A DNA stretch of 64,000 bases. Origin: Chloroflexota bacterium (GTDB taxonomy: Bacteria; Chloroflexota; Dehalococcoidia; Lucifugimonadales; JACPQL01). The stretch covers positions 1-64,000 of the forward strand of contig JACPQL010000023.1 in assembly GCA_016190445.1 (NCBI GenBank), given 5' to 3'. A program made the position numbers and the translations under genes. Positions 6,374-13,841 of the stretch are shown here, one piece after another (position 1 is the first letter of the stretch; the number at the start of each line of letters is the position of its first letter). The notes below the pieces were generated by a model, which was not told the DNA's origin, made no database searches, and saw only the letters and a list, made by a program, of their open reading frames with translations.

Positions 6374-7834
6374 CTACCTCATCCTCCGCGGGCGCTCCTC
6401 AGCTTGCTTGGGGCGAGCGGCCTTTGCACTCCGCCGTCCTTCGGAGCCTTGCTCCGTCGCAGTGCCATCGGGGTGAACAACCACTACTCTGCGCCCGGAC
6501 GCGGCGCGCAGCACCTCCTCCGGTGAGCGGCCCGCCACCTCCAGCTCCACCGCCGTGCCCTGCTGGCGCAGCGAGTCGGCCACCCTCACCGCCGCCGCCA
6601 TGGCATCCGCCCCCTCCGGTACCACAATCGCTGGAGGCTCGACGCGCTGGCGCGGCGCCAGCAGCTCCGCCACGCGCTCCGCGTTGAAAGCGAACCCAAG
6701 GGTGGGAACATCGCTCTTTCCGCCCAGCGCCTTCACCAGACCGTCGTAGCGGCCTCCGCCACCCAGGGAGCGCCCTCCAGGCACGCCGGGATGGGTCACC
6801 TCCAGAACGAAGCCTGTATAGTACGCAATGCCCCTGGCCAGACCCAGGTCCAACCACACTTCCACCCCTGCCAGGTCATAGGCGCCCAGGGCGTCCATGA
6901 GCCGCTCCAGCGGTTCCACTGCCGCGGGCCCGTACTCCCCCCCCATCTGCCGCATGTCCCTGATGACGCGCTCCGGGGGCCCTTCCAAATTCGCCAGCGC
7001 CGCCGCCAGCTCTAGGGCACGCTCTACCCGGGCGGGGTCGTCGCTACCACGCAGCTTCCCAAGGTAGCGGGCCACCACCTCCTCGTGCGTGCGCCGCCCA
7101 GTGGCGCCGGGTGCCGTTCCCCCCAGGAGTGCCTGCACCAGCTCGACGGCCTCCTCGTCTGGCAGGCCGCCTACCAGCCGGGAGAGAGCGTGGCCGCCAT
7201 CCCTCTCCCGAAGCAACCCTACCTCGGCAGCCCTCCGCCGCACCGCAGCCGTCCCCTCGGCGCCCCGCTTCAACTCTGGCAGGTTGGCCAGCATGAACAC
7301 CTGGGCACGCTGCGAGAGCCCCAGCCCCTCCAGCAGGTGGGTGACAGCACCCAAATGCCCTATGGTAAGCCTGTGGCCGGTGATGCCCAGGTGGGCCAGC
7401 CCATGGCACGCCAAGGCCAGCACCTCCACGTCTGCCCCCGTTGTAGCCGCCCCTAGCAGCTCCGCGCCCACCTGGGTGAACTGGCGGTGGCCACCGGCCT
7501 GCTCGTAGCGGAAAACCGGCCCGGCGTACTGAAGACGCATGGGCAGCACCCGGCCCAGCGCTCCCTCGATGAAAGCCCGCACCACGGAGGAGGTGAACTC
7601 AGGGCGCAGGCTCACCCTCCTGCCGCCTGGGTCGGTGAAGCCATAAAGCCTGGCGGCCAGCTCCCCGCCCGACTTACGCAGGAAAAGCTCGGTCTCCTCC
7701 AGAAGGGAGGTGGCCACCGGCTGGTAGCCATAGCCCGCCAGGAACCGTCTGAGCTCGTCCTCCACGTAGTGGAGCCTGGCCCACACTTCCGGCGGCTGGT
7801 CCTGCATCCCCGCGAGGCGGCGAATAGCGTCCAA
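6374..7834 (-). CDS. hisZ: ATP phosphoribosyltransferase regulatory subunit (HisZ), class II synthetase-like
   Basis: A 486-residue class II aminoacyl-tRNA synthetase-like protein. It has motif 2-like GPVFRYEQAGGHRQFTQVG, LARGIAYYTGFVLEV and LGGGGRYDGLV. True HisRS has YYTRT where this has YYTG, and the context is a his operon, so HisZ is preferred over HisS. A C-terminal anticodon-binding-like segment (AAVRVADSLRQQG) is followed by a basic tail. The TTG start at 7834 is chosen because AAGAGGG lies six bases upstream and the promoter -10/-35 (7863-7891) excludes the upstream ATG at 7879. Its stop abuts hisG. Confidence 0.85.
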   Translation of the reverse strand: MDAIRRLAGMQDQPPEVWARLHYVEDELRRFLAGYGYQPVATSLLEETELFLRKSGGELAARLYGFTDPGGRRVSLRPEFTSSVVRAFIEGALGRVLPMRLQYAGPVFRYEQAGGHRQFTQVGAELLGAATTGADVEVLALACHGLAHLGITGHRLTIGHLGAVTHLLEGLGLSQRAQVFMLANLPELKRGAEGTAAVRRRAAEVGLLRERDGGHALSRLVGGLPDEEAVELVQALLGGTAPGATGRRTHEEVVARYLGKLRGSDDPARVERALELAAALANLEGPPERVIRDMRQMGGEYGPAAVEPLERLMDALGAYDLAGVEVWLDLGLARGIAYYTGFVLEVTHPGVPGGRSLGGGGRYDGLVKALGGKSDVPTLGFAFNAERVAELLAPRQRVEPPAIVVPEGADAMAAAVRVADSLRQQGTAVELEVAGRSPEEVLRAASGRRVVVVHPDGTATEQGSEGRRSAKAARPKQAEERPRRMR

Positions 7835-7862
7835 TACGCGCCCTCTTCTTAACGCTCGCCGT

Positions 7863-7891
7863 ATTGTACAATAGGGCATTGTCAGCTTCAA
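7863..7891 (-). promoter_or_regulatory. his operon promoter
   Basis: The minus strand has TTGAAG (7886-7891), a 17-base spacer and TACAAT (7863-7868). Transcription would start near 7856, leaving about a 20-base leader before the TTG start of hisZ. No histidine leader peptide or T-box-like structure fits in so short a leader. Confidence 0.65.
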
Positions 7892-7995
7892 TCGAGCCTC
7901 AGGCTGGTGCTTGCCCCCGTTGACACCGCTGGGTGTCGCCGGTATCATCGTGCCCGCCTCGGCCCTGGAGTCGCTGCCAATAACCCGTTGCCGCC

Positions 7996-8811
7996 ATGGA
8001 AAAAGATGTGTCAGCGTCTCGGCCACCTCTGCTGCGTAGCGTACGACGTACCGACCGCAGAGTGGGTGGGGTTGTGCTCTACTACGATGAGCTGGGCTCC
8101 ACCATGGACGAGGCGTGGCGGCTGGCGGAGCAGGAGGCCTCGGAGGGCACGGCGGTATTGGCCTACACTCAGACCCGCGGCCGGGGCCGCTGGGGCAGGA
8201 GTTGGATATCGCCACCAGGGGCCAGCGTCAATCTGTCGGTGGTCATATACCCGCCTCAGGAGGTGGTACCCCGCTTGAGCATCGGCGCTGGGCTGGCGGC
8301 GGTGCTGGTTGTGGAGCGCCTCACTGGGCTCGCGTGCACTATGAAGTGGCCCAACGATGTGCTCCTTAGAGGGAGAAAGGTGGCTGGCGTGCTGGTGGAG
8401 GCACGGGTGAGCGAGTCAGGCGCGGCGATGGCCGTGGTGGGCATGGGGTTGAACCTGAACTTTGACCCCGCCCTCTACCCGGAGATAGCGGTTACGGCCA
8501 CCAGCATCATGAAGGAGACCGGGGTACGCAGCGAGGTGAACGTGGCAGCAGAGGCAGTCCTGGACGCCCTCGACAGGGTGTACTCGGACCTGCTAGAAGG
8601 CCGGGACCTCCTTCCTGAGTGGCGCTCCCGGCTGGAGACCCTGGGCCGACATGTGGAGGTGCGCTGGAAGGAGTCGGTGGAGCGCGGCCTTGCCAGGGAC
8701 GTGGACTCGGAGGGAAGTCTGGTGCTGGAGCGGAGCGATGGCTCCACGGTCCTGGTGCCTGCCGGGGAGGTCGCCTTTGAAGGGCAGCGACCCCATGACC
8801 CAAGATGCTAG
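7996..8811 (+). CDS. birA: Biotin-[acetyl-CoA-carboxylase] ligase
   Basis: A 271-residue biotin protein ligase that makes biotinyl-AMP and transfers biotin to carrier proteins. Motifs are YYDELGSTMDEAWRL near residue 29, TRGRGRWGRSW near 60 (the biotinyl-AMP loop), MKWPNDVLLRGRKVAGVLVE near 115-134, and GMGLNLNFDP near 152. A C-terminal SH3-like segment (EGSLVLERSDGSTVLVPAGEV) is present. There is no N-terminal helix-turn-helix, so it is a class I ligase without repressor function. It diverges from the his operon. Confidence 0.95.
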   Translation: MEKDVSASRPPLLRSVRRTDRRVGGVVLYYDELGSTMDEAWRLAEQEASEGTAVLAYTQTRGRGRWGRSWISPPGASVNLSVVIYPPQEVVPRLSIGAGLAAVLVVERLTGLACTMKWPNDVLLRGRKVAGVLVEARVSESGAAMAVVGMGLNLNFDPALYPEIAVTATSIMKETGVRSEVNVAAEAVLDALDRVYSDLLEGRDLLPEWRSRLETLGRHVEVRWKESVERGLARDVDSEGSLVLERSDGSTVLVPAGEVAFEGQRPHDPRC

Positions 8812-8928
8812 AAATGATTCGGTTCTGTTGCCATCTTGGGAGTGCAGTCCCGACAGGTCGGGACTGCCGGGGGTTTCAGGGGGTGTCCCCCTGTGATATA
8901 CAAATTCATCCCCAAAGGGGATACCTTG

Positions 8929-8946
8929 AACCCCCTTGAGGGGGTT
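8929..8946 (+). terminator. Terminator-like hairpin after birA
   Basis: AACCCCC (8929-8935) pairs with GGGGGTT (8940-8946) around a four-base loop, followed within a few bases by GTGTTTTTC. This could end birA transcription before the SDR gene at 8996. The intergenic region 8812-8995 holds no gene; it also contains two other short inverted repeats. Confidence 0.5.
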
Positions 8947-8950
8947 TGGG

Positions 8951-8973
8951 GGTGTTTTTCAGCACCCTGTTAG
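8951..8973 (+). repeat. Dispersed repeat, CAGCACCCTGTTAG family
   Basis: GGTGTTTTTCAGCACCCTGTTAG here recurs as TTTTCCAGCACCCTGTTAG at 48788-48806 and TTTTTCAGCAGCCTGTTAG at 59826-59844. All three copies are intergenic and adjoin other short repeats, so this looks like one end of a dispersed noncoding element. Confidence 0.5.
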
Positions 8974-8995
8974 AAGCCAGTAGTGGAGGCGACGC

Positions 8996-9796
8996 ATGCT
9001 GGAAAAGCTGAGTCTGGACGGGAAGACCATTGTTGTCACAGGCGGCGGCACCGGCCTGGGCCGCGAGATGGTGCGCCACCTGGCCCGGGCAGGGGCGGAC
9101 CTGGTTATCGCGGCGCGCCGCCCTGGGCCCATTGAGGAGGCTGCCGCAGAGGTGCGCCAGATGGGCCGCAGGGCGCTGGCCATCACCACCGACGCCACCG
9201 CCTCCTCCCAGGTGAACCAGATGGTGCAGCGCATCCTGGCCGAGTTTGGCAAGATTGACGTGCTGGTGAACAACGCCGGTGGCGGGGATGTGGCCACCCC
9301 CATATGGGACATCACCGATGAGCAGTGGCACAAGTTCCTGGACATCAACCTCACCAGCGCCTTCTACTGCTCCCGGGCGGTGGCCAAGCACATGGCCGAT
9401 CGGGGTAAGGGGCGGATCATCAATATCGCCTCGGGCTACGGCCTCCGGGGAGGCAGGGACAACTTCATGTACACCGCGGGCAAGGGAGGCACCGTAAACC
9501 TTACCCGCTGTATGGCCATAAGCCTCTCCCGCTACGGCATTACCACGGTTGCCATCGCCCCCGGCTTCTTTCCCACCATCGCCACCAGGGGCCGCTCCGA
9601 CGTCCCAGCCCGGGGCGACTACATCCCCATGGGGCGGGTGGGGTTGCCGGAGGAGCTGGGGCCAGTGGTGGTCATGCTGGCATCGGACGCCACCAGCTAT
9701 TTCAACGGCGAGGTGTTCTATGCAGACGGGGGAGGGCTGGCGGGAGGCGCCGCCCCCACGGGCTACGCGCCGGAGATACCCCTGCCCGTTGCCTAG
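8996..9796 (+). CDS. Short-chain dehydrogenase/reductase
   Basis: A 266-residue classical SDR with NAD(P)-binding TGGGTGLGREM near residue 16, NNAGGGDVATP near 92, the active-site region NIASGYG with the Ser, and YTAGKGG carrying the Tyr-x-x-x-Lys pair near 158. All catalytic residues are present, so it should be an active oxidoreductase; the substrate is unknown. It lies 45 bases upstream of a second SDR, and a MaoC-type dehydratase follows further on, suggesting acyl or hydroxyacid metabolism. SD-like GGAGG lies before the ATG. Confidence 0.9.
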   Translation: MLEKLSLDGKTIVVTGGGTGLGREMVRHLARAGADLVIAARRPGPIEEAAAEVRQMGRRALAITTDATASSQVNQMVQRILAEFGKIDVLVNNAGGGDVATPIWDITDEQWHKFLDINLTSAFYCSRAVAKHMADRGKGRIINIASGYGLRGGRDNFMYTAGKGGTVNLTRCMAISLSRYGITTVAIAPGFFPTIATRGRSDVPARGDYIPMGRVGLPEELGPVVVMLASDATSYFNGEVFYADGGGLAGGAAPTGYAPEIPLPVA

Positions 9797-9841
9797 CGGA
9801 GTGAGGCCAGAGTCTTTGACTAGCGTGAGCGGAGGGACGAC

Positions 9842-10603
9842 ATGCCTGTTACTCAGGAGTGGGACCTTTCAGGTAAAGTAGCGCTCATCGCCGCCGGTGG
9901 GCGGGGCTTCGCCCCCACCCTGGCCTCGGCCCTGGCGGAGGCGGGCGCCGACGTGGCGGTGGCAGGCTCGGACCCAGCCTTGAGACGCGCCGCGGTCCAG
10001 GCGGTGAAGGCCCAAGGCCGCAAGGCCCTGGACATCCCCGCTGACCTTACCAGGCGCTATAGGGTGCATGCGGCGGTCCAGAAGACGGTCTCTACCCTGG
10101 GCCGCCTGGACGTGTTGGTGAACGATCAGCAGACCGAGTTTGGCAAGCCTTTTGCCGACGTGCAGGACACGGAGTGGGACCGGCTGTTCGCGCTGAATGT
10201 GAACAGCCTCTTTTACACCTGCCAGGAAGCAGGCAAGCAGATGCTCCAGCAGGGGAAGGGGCGGATCATCAACGTCATCTCCAACCTGGCGGAACGCGGG
10301 CTGTGGAACTGTGCCCCCTACTGCGCCACCCAGGCAGCGGCCCTCCAACTGACCAAGGCGCTGGCATTGGAGTGGAGCCGGAAGGGGGTGCGAGTGAACG
10401 CCATCGGCACAGGGTTCTTCAACACCAAGGATGTCCCTCTGGAGGAGCAGCAGAAGGAGCTCCTGGTGCGGTACATCCCCTCCCGGCGCAAGGGCACACC
10501 AGAGGACCTGTGCGCCATCCTCGTGTACCTTGCCTCCGACGTCTCCGACTTCATCACGGGCACCTGTACCTACGTGGATGGCGGCCTCATGGCCCACGCC
10601 TAG
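9842..10603 (+). CDS. Divergent SDR-family protein lacking the catalytic Lys
   Basis: A 253-residue Rossmann protein paralogous to its upstream neighbour. The nucleotide loop is AAGGRGFAP instead of TGGxxGLG. The usual NNAG is replaced by NDQQ near residue 97, and the active-site stretch reads YCATQAAA near 160, so the usual Tyr-x-x-x-Lys is Tyr-x-x-x-Gln. The C-terminal TGTCTYVDGGL is conserved. Loss of the Lys argues for altered or absent oxidoreductase activity, perhaps a non-catalytic partner of the first SDR. Same strand, 45 bases after it. Confidence 0.85.
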   Translation: MPVTQEWDLSGKVALIAAGGRGFAPTLASALAEAGADVAVAGSDPALRRAAVQAVKAQGRKALDIPADLTRRYRVHAAVQKTVSTLGRLDVLVNDQQTEFGKPFADVQDTEWDRLFALNVNSLFYTCQEAGKQMLQQGKGRIINVISNLAERGLWNCAPYCATQAAALQLTKALALEWSRKGVRVNAIGTGFFNTKDVPLEEQQKELLVRYIPSRRKGTPEDLCAILVYLASDVSDFITGTCTYVDGGLMAHA

Positions 10604-10613
10604 ATTCTCCGAC

Positions 10614-11171
10614 ATGCGCCTCGGCCTTATATCGGACACCCACCTGGACGATGGCGGCCCAGGCCTGCCGCAGCAGGTGCTGGACACCTTCAGGGCAGCC
10701 GAGGTGCGGCTGGTCTTGCACGGCGGCGACCTGGGCTCCTCCACCGCCGTGCTGGACCAACTGGAGACTCTGGCCCCGGTGAAGGCGGTTAGAGGCTACC
10801 CTGACCCGCACGAGCCGGGCGACCGGCTGGCAGAAACGGTCCGCGTCCTGGAGATAGAGGGCGTGCGCGTCGGCATGGTCCACGACCTGTTCTGGCCGGG
10901 GCCTCCCATAATCTACAACACGCGGTTCGAGTTCCCGCCGGGGGACCTCACGGAGACGCTCATCAGGAAGTTCGGCCAGCCCGTGGACGTGGTGGTGCAT
11001 GGGCACAGCCACCGAGAGGACATCGCCTGGTACCAGGGCGTGCTCTTCGTGAACCCGGGCAGCCCGACACGACCCGCCAGACGCCAGGGTCCAGGGGAGC
11101 TGGGCACCGTCGCCCTGCTGGACGTGTACCGAGGCGTGGTCACCGCAGAGATCGTCAAGCTAAAGCACTAG
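10614..11171 (+). CDS. YfcE/MJ0936-type metallophosphoesterase
   Basis: A 185-residue calcineurin-like phosphoesterase. Metal-binding motifs in order are GLISDTHLD at residues 4-12, HGGDLGS near 36, VRGYPDPH near 59 (where GNCD/GNHD is usual), GMVHDLFW near 87, and VVVHGHSHRE near 127 followed by NPGSPTRPA near 147. This set matches small bacterial phosphodiesterases acting on cyclic or model phosphodiesters. The ATG at 10614 is chosen over upstream in-frame codons because those overlap the preceding SDR gene. It is ten bases after that gene. Confidence 0.9.
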   Translation: MRLGLISDTHLDDGGPGLPQQVLDTFRAAEVRLVLHGGDLGSSTAVLDQLETLAPVKAVRGYPDPHEPGDRLAETVRVLEIEGVRVGMVHDLFWPGPPIIYNTRFEFPPGDLTETLIRKFGQPVDVVVHGHSHREDIAWYQGVLFVNPGSPTRPARRQGPGELGTVALLDVYRGVVTAEIVKLKH

Positions 11172-11286
11172 CCCCCTCCCTTCGCCGCGCTTGACACAGG
11201 CCAGCGGCAGACGTACACTCCCGCCCGCATGGAGGGGCGGATTAGCTTTCTTGGCCAGCGCCGAAGACAGAACCAGGAGGCCAGAG

Positions 11287-12426
11287 ATGCCAAAGGAGCA
11301 GGACTGGGAAGAAGCCAAGAAGTGGATCGGGAAGGACCTTCTCGACCACCCCATTGAGGGCGGGGACGAGGTGGAGAGGACCACCATACGTCGCCGCTGC
11401 GAGATCCTGGAGTTCGATTGCCCCCTGCACTGGGACGACAAGGGGGCCAAGGCCCACGGGTACAAGGGGATGTTCGCCCCTCACCACATGCTGCTCACCT
11501 ATGCCAGGCCCGCCTACTGGAAGCCCGGCATGCCCACGGCGTGGAGTAGCAATGACCCCAACTTCCACCTCCGGTCCACCGAAGACCACAGGAAGAGAGT
11601 GCCGTTCCCTCCCACCAGCGCCGGATTCGCCACCGACGTGGAGATTGACTACATCCGGCCCCTCTACATAGGCGACAGGGTGGTACTGAAGGAGGACAAG
11701 CTCTTCAGCATCACACCACGCAACACTCGTGTTGGCGAAGGCGCCTTCGTGATGTGGGAGCAGCGGTTCTACAACCAGCGGGACGAGCTGGTGGCCGTGG
11801 CAAAGCGCGGTGGCTACCAGTACGACCCCCACAAGATGGTCAGCGTGGGGCCGGGGGCGTGGAAGAGGGCCGATGAGGTGGGCACACCGCCACCCCAGCC
11901 GGCGCAGCCCCAGGCCCAGCCCGCGGCCCCCGCCGCTGGCGCACGCGCAGCCGGCCCCGGACCCCTCTCGGCCCCCAATTGGTCCAAGCAGAGGTACTTC
12001 GAGGATGTCCAGGAGGGAGAGGAACTCCCCGGCACATCTTATGCCATCACCATTCAGCGCCTTGTCATGGAGGCGGGTGCCAACCGGGACTTCGCCCCCA
12101 TCCACCACAACCGTGAGATCGCCCAGCGGGGCGGCGCTCCGGACATGTATGCCAACAACTACTTCTGCCAGGGCATGCTGGAGCGGACAGTCAGGGAGTG
12201 GGCCGGCCTGGATGGGGCCATCAAGAAGATCGGCCCCTTCCGGATGACCCTGTTCAACCCTGCCGGCGAGACCACCGTTGCCAGAGGAAAGGTGGAGAAG
12301 AAGTACCAGGAAGGCGGAGAGAGCCGCATAGACCTGAGCCTCTGGGGCGAGCACTCCAAGGGCACCACCATAGTCGGTCGCGCCGTGATTTCTCTGCCGT
12401 CCCGGACCAAGTCCCATCCAAGGTAG
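11287..12426 (+). CDS. Two-domain MaoC-like (double hotdog) dehydratase
   Basis: A 379-residue protein with two hotdog domains. The N-terminal half (about 1-190) resembles FAS1/MaoC-type N-terminal dehydratase domains (YIRPLYIGDRVV, VMWEQRFYNQ). A proline/alanine/glutamine linker near 200-225 leads to a C-terminal half resembling MaoC enoyl-CoA hydratase (YFEDVQEGEELP, ANRDFAPIHHNREIA). The His of the FAPIHHN segment takes the hydratase catalytic position. The likely role is hydration or dehydration of acyl-CoA thioesters. The ATG at 11287 follows AGGAGG by five bases. Confidence 0.8.
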   Translation: MPKEQDWEEAKKWIGKDLLDHPIEGGDEVERTTIRRRCEILEFDCPLHWDDKGAKAHGYKGMFAPHHMLLTYARPAYWKPGMPTAWSSNDPNFHLRSTEDHRKRVPFPPTSAGFATDVEIDYIRPLYIGDRVVLKEDKLFSITPRNTRVGEGAFVMWEQRFYNQRDELVAVAKRGGYQYDPHKMVSVGPGAWKRADEVGTPPPQPAQPQAQPAAPAAGARAAGPGPLSAPNWSKQRYFEDVQEGEELPGTSYAITIQRLVMEAGANRDFAPIHHNREIAQRGGAPDMYANNYFCQGMLERTVREWAGLDGAIKKIGPFRMTLFNPAGETTVARGKVEKKYQEGGESRIDLSLWGEHSKGTTIVGRAVISLPSRTKSHPR

Positions 12427-12430
12427 GCCC

Positions 12431-12520
12431 TAGTACCTGCTTGCGGAAAAGGGCGTCATAACCATCCGCTCGTGGTGAGCTCCGACAGGAGTCGGAGTTC
12501 AGGGTGAGCGGGGTGGGGTC
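12431..12520 (+). repeat. Dispersed repeat, GTACCTG-TTGCG family copy 1
   Basis: The first 50 bases (TAGTACCTGCTTGCGG... to CCGCTCGTGGTGAGC at 12480) recur at 41511-41563 and, inverted, at 48720-48770. The rest forms a hairpin built on CTCCGAC/GTCGGAG and ends near GAGCGG. The region 12427-12591 has no gene; SD-like GAAGGAGG precedes the next ATG. Confidence 0.6.
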
Positions 12521-12591
12521 ATTTGTGCGCTGATTTACGACAGTAGGCCCTCGCCCAGCTATCCGGCGCATCGCGAGCGAAGGAGGCGACC

Positions 12592-13086
12592 ATGTACCAG
12601 CGCATTCTGGTGCCTCTGGACGGGTCCGAACTGGCGGAGCGAGTGCTGCCTCACGCCACTGCCCTGGCCTCCAGAATGGGCGCTGAGTTGCTCCTGGTCC
12701 AGGTGGTGCCACTGAGCAGCCAGTTGGCGATGCTCGCAGCCGGCAACATAGAGGTGGGCGCCGCAGGAGGCGCCCCGCTGGCCGCGATGGCAGAGGCCGA
12801 GGAGGCAGAGGCCAAGCGCGCCTCCGAGTACCTGGAGAGTGTGGCCGAGCGGCTGCGTCGGGAGGGACTGGAGGTCCAGTGGGAGGTGCGCCGGGGCACC
12901 GCCGCTGCCGCCATCATAGACTGCGCCATGGAACACGACGTCAGCGTCATCGCCATCTCCACCCGGGGGCGCAGCGGACTGGGGCGCCTGGTCTTCGGCA
13001 GCGTGGCAGACGCGGTGTTGCGGCAGTCTGGCAAGCCCGTCCTGGTCATCAAGCCCGCCCCATCCAGCCCCCAAAGGGAACCGTAA
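12592..13086 (+). CDS. Universal stress protein
   Basis: A 164-residue UspA-fold protein. The N-terminus RILVPLDGSELAERVLPHA and the C-terminal ATP-binding motif STRGRSGLGRLVFGSVADAVL match the ATP-binding Usp subgroup (G-x2-G-x9-G-[ST]). An extended Ala/Glu-rich insert sits near residues 62-85. It probably binds ATP and acts in general stress or energy sensing, but the partner is unknown. A strong bidirectional hairpin terminator separates it from the converging MBL gene. Confidence 0.92.
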   Translation: MYQRILVPLDGSELAERVLPHATALASRMGAELLLVQVVPLSSQLAMLAAGNIEVGAAGGAPLAAMAEAEEAEAKRASEYLESVAERLRREGLEVQWEVRRGTAAAAIIDCAMEHDVSVIAISTRGRSGLGRLVFGSVADAVLRQSGKPVLVIKPAPSSPQREP

Positions 13087-13106
13087 GAGGCAGGCGCTCT
13101 GCTCAC

Positions 13107-13152
13107 AAAACACCGCTCATCCCGAGCTGGGCCAGGGGATGAGCGGTGTTTT
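13107..13152. terminator. Bidirectional terminator between usp and MBL genes
   Basis: AAAACACCGCTCATCCC (13107-13123) and its exact complement at 13136-13152 form a 17-bp stem with a 12-base loop. There are T runs on both strands, and the hairpin lies between converging genes. Confidence 0.9.
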
Positions 13153-13170
13153 CTTGCCCGCGCAACGAGC

Positions 13171-13830
13171 CTACGCGAAGAAGCGCCTGCCGTCCGGCTG
13201 AAGAAAGGGGTTGTGCTCCTTCTCCCGCCTGATAGTGCTCTGGGGGCCGTGGCCCGGCAAGACCACGGTCTCATCGGGCAGGGTGAGCAATTTCTTCGCT
13301 ATGCTCTCCAGCAGCATTGCGCCGTCGCCCCCCGGCAGGTCGAAGCGACCAACGCTGTCCTGGAACAGTGTGTCCCCTGTGAACACGACGCCGTGGCCGT
13401 ACAGGCAAACGCTTCCAGGCGTGTGGCCCGGCGTCTCCAGCACCTGAAAGCTCAGCCCGTTCACCTCTACCTTCTCCCCATCCCGCAGCTCCACCTCCGG
13501 CTCTGGAGGGCTCTGGAAGCCGGGGATGGTGAGCTGGCCACGGGCGGCGCTCCGACGCATGGTCTCCACGTCGAGGGGATGGAGGGCATAGGGAGCGCCC
13601 GTGGCGCCTTGGATGGCGGCGACAGCGCCGGTGTGATCCATGTGACCGTGAGTGTTCACGATGAGCTTCACCTTCAGGTCGTCGCGCGCCACATAGAGCA
13701 TGATCCGCTCCACCTCGCCGCCGGGGTCAATCACCATGCACTCCCGCGTCTGCGGATCGGCCACCAGGTAGGCGTTCTCCACAAAGGACGTCACCACTAT
13801 GCGTCGGACCAGGATGGGCTCATCGGTCAT
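13171..13830 (-). CDS. MBL-fold hydrolase (glyoxalase II/persulfide dioxygenase-like)
   Basis: A 219-residue metallo-beta-lactamase-fold protein. It has NTHGHMDHTG near residues 58-67, ETPGHTPGSVCLY near 133, FTGDTLFQDSVGRFDLPGG near 149, and LPGHGPQSTIRREKEHNPF near the end, a full dinuclear metal ligand set. It resembles the YcbL-type group that includes hydroxyacylglutathione hydrolases. The gene starts 11 bases after the stop of the rhodanese gene on the same strand, and such pairs handle persulfide or thiosulfate. AGGTG lies eight bases before the ATG. Confidence 0.9.
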   Translation of the reverse strand: MTDEPILVRRIVVTSFVENAYLVADPQTRECMVIDPGGEVERIMLYVARDDLKVKLIVNTHGHMDHTGAVAAIQGATGAPYALHPLDVETMRRSAARGQLTIPGFQSPPEPEVELRDGEKVEVNGLSFQVLETPGHTPGSVCLYGHGVVFTGDTLFQDSVGRFDLPGGDGAMLLESIAKKLLTLPDETVVLPGHGPQSTIRREKEHNPFLQPDGRRFFA

Positions 13831-13841
13831 GGGCTACACAC

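Noticed and set aside
6374..8215. Long hisZ reading frame starting at 8215
   Set aside because: The extra N-terminus overlaps divergent birA and the his promoter; the TTG at 7834 has an SD and fits the family.
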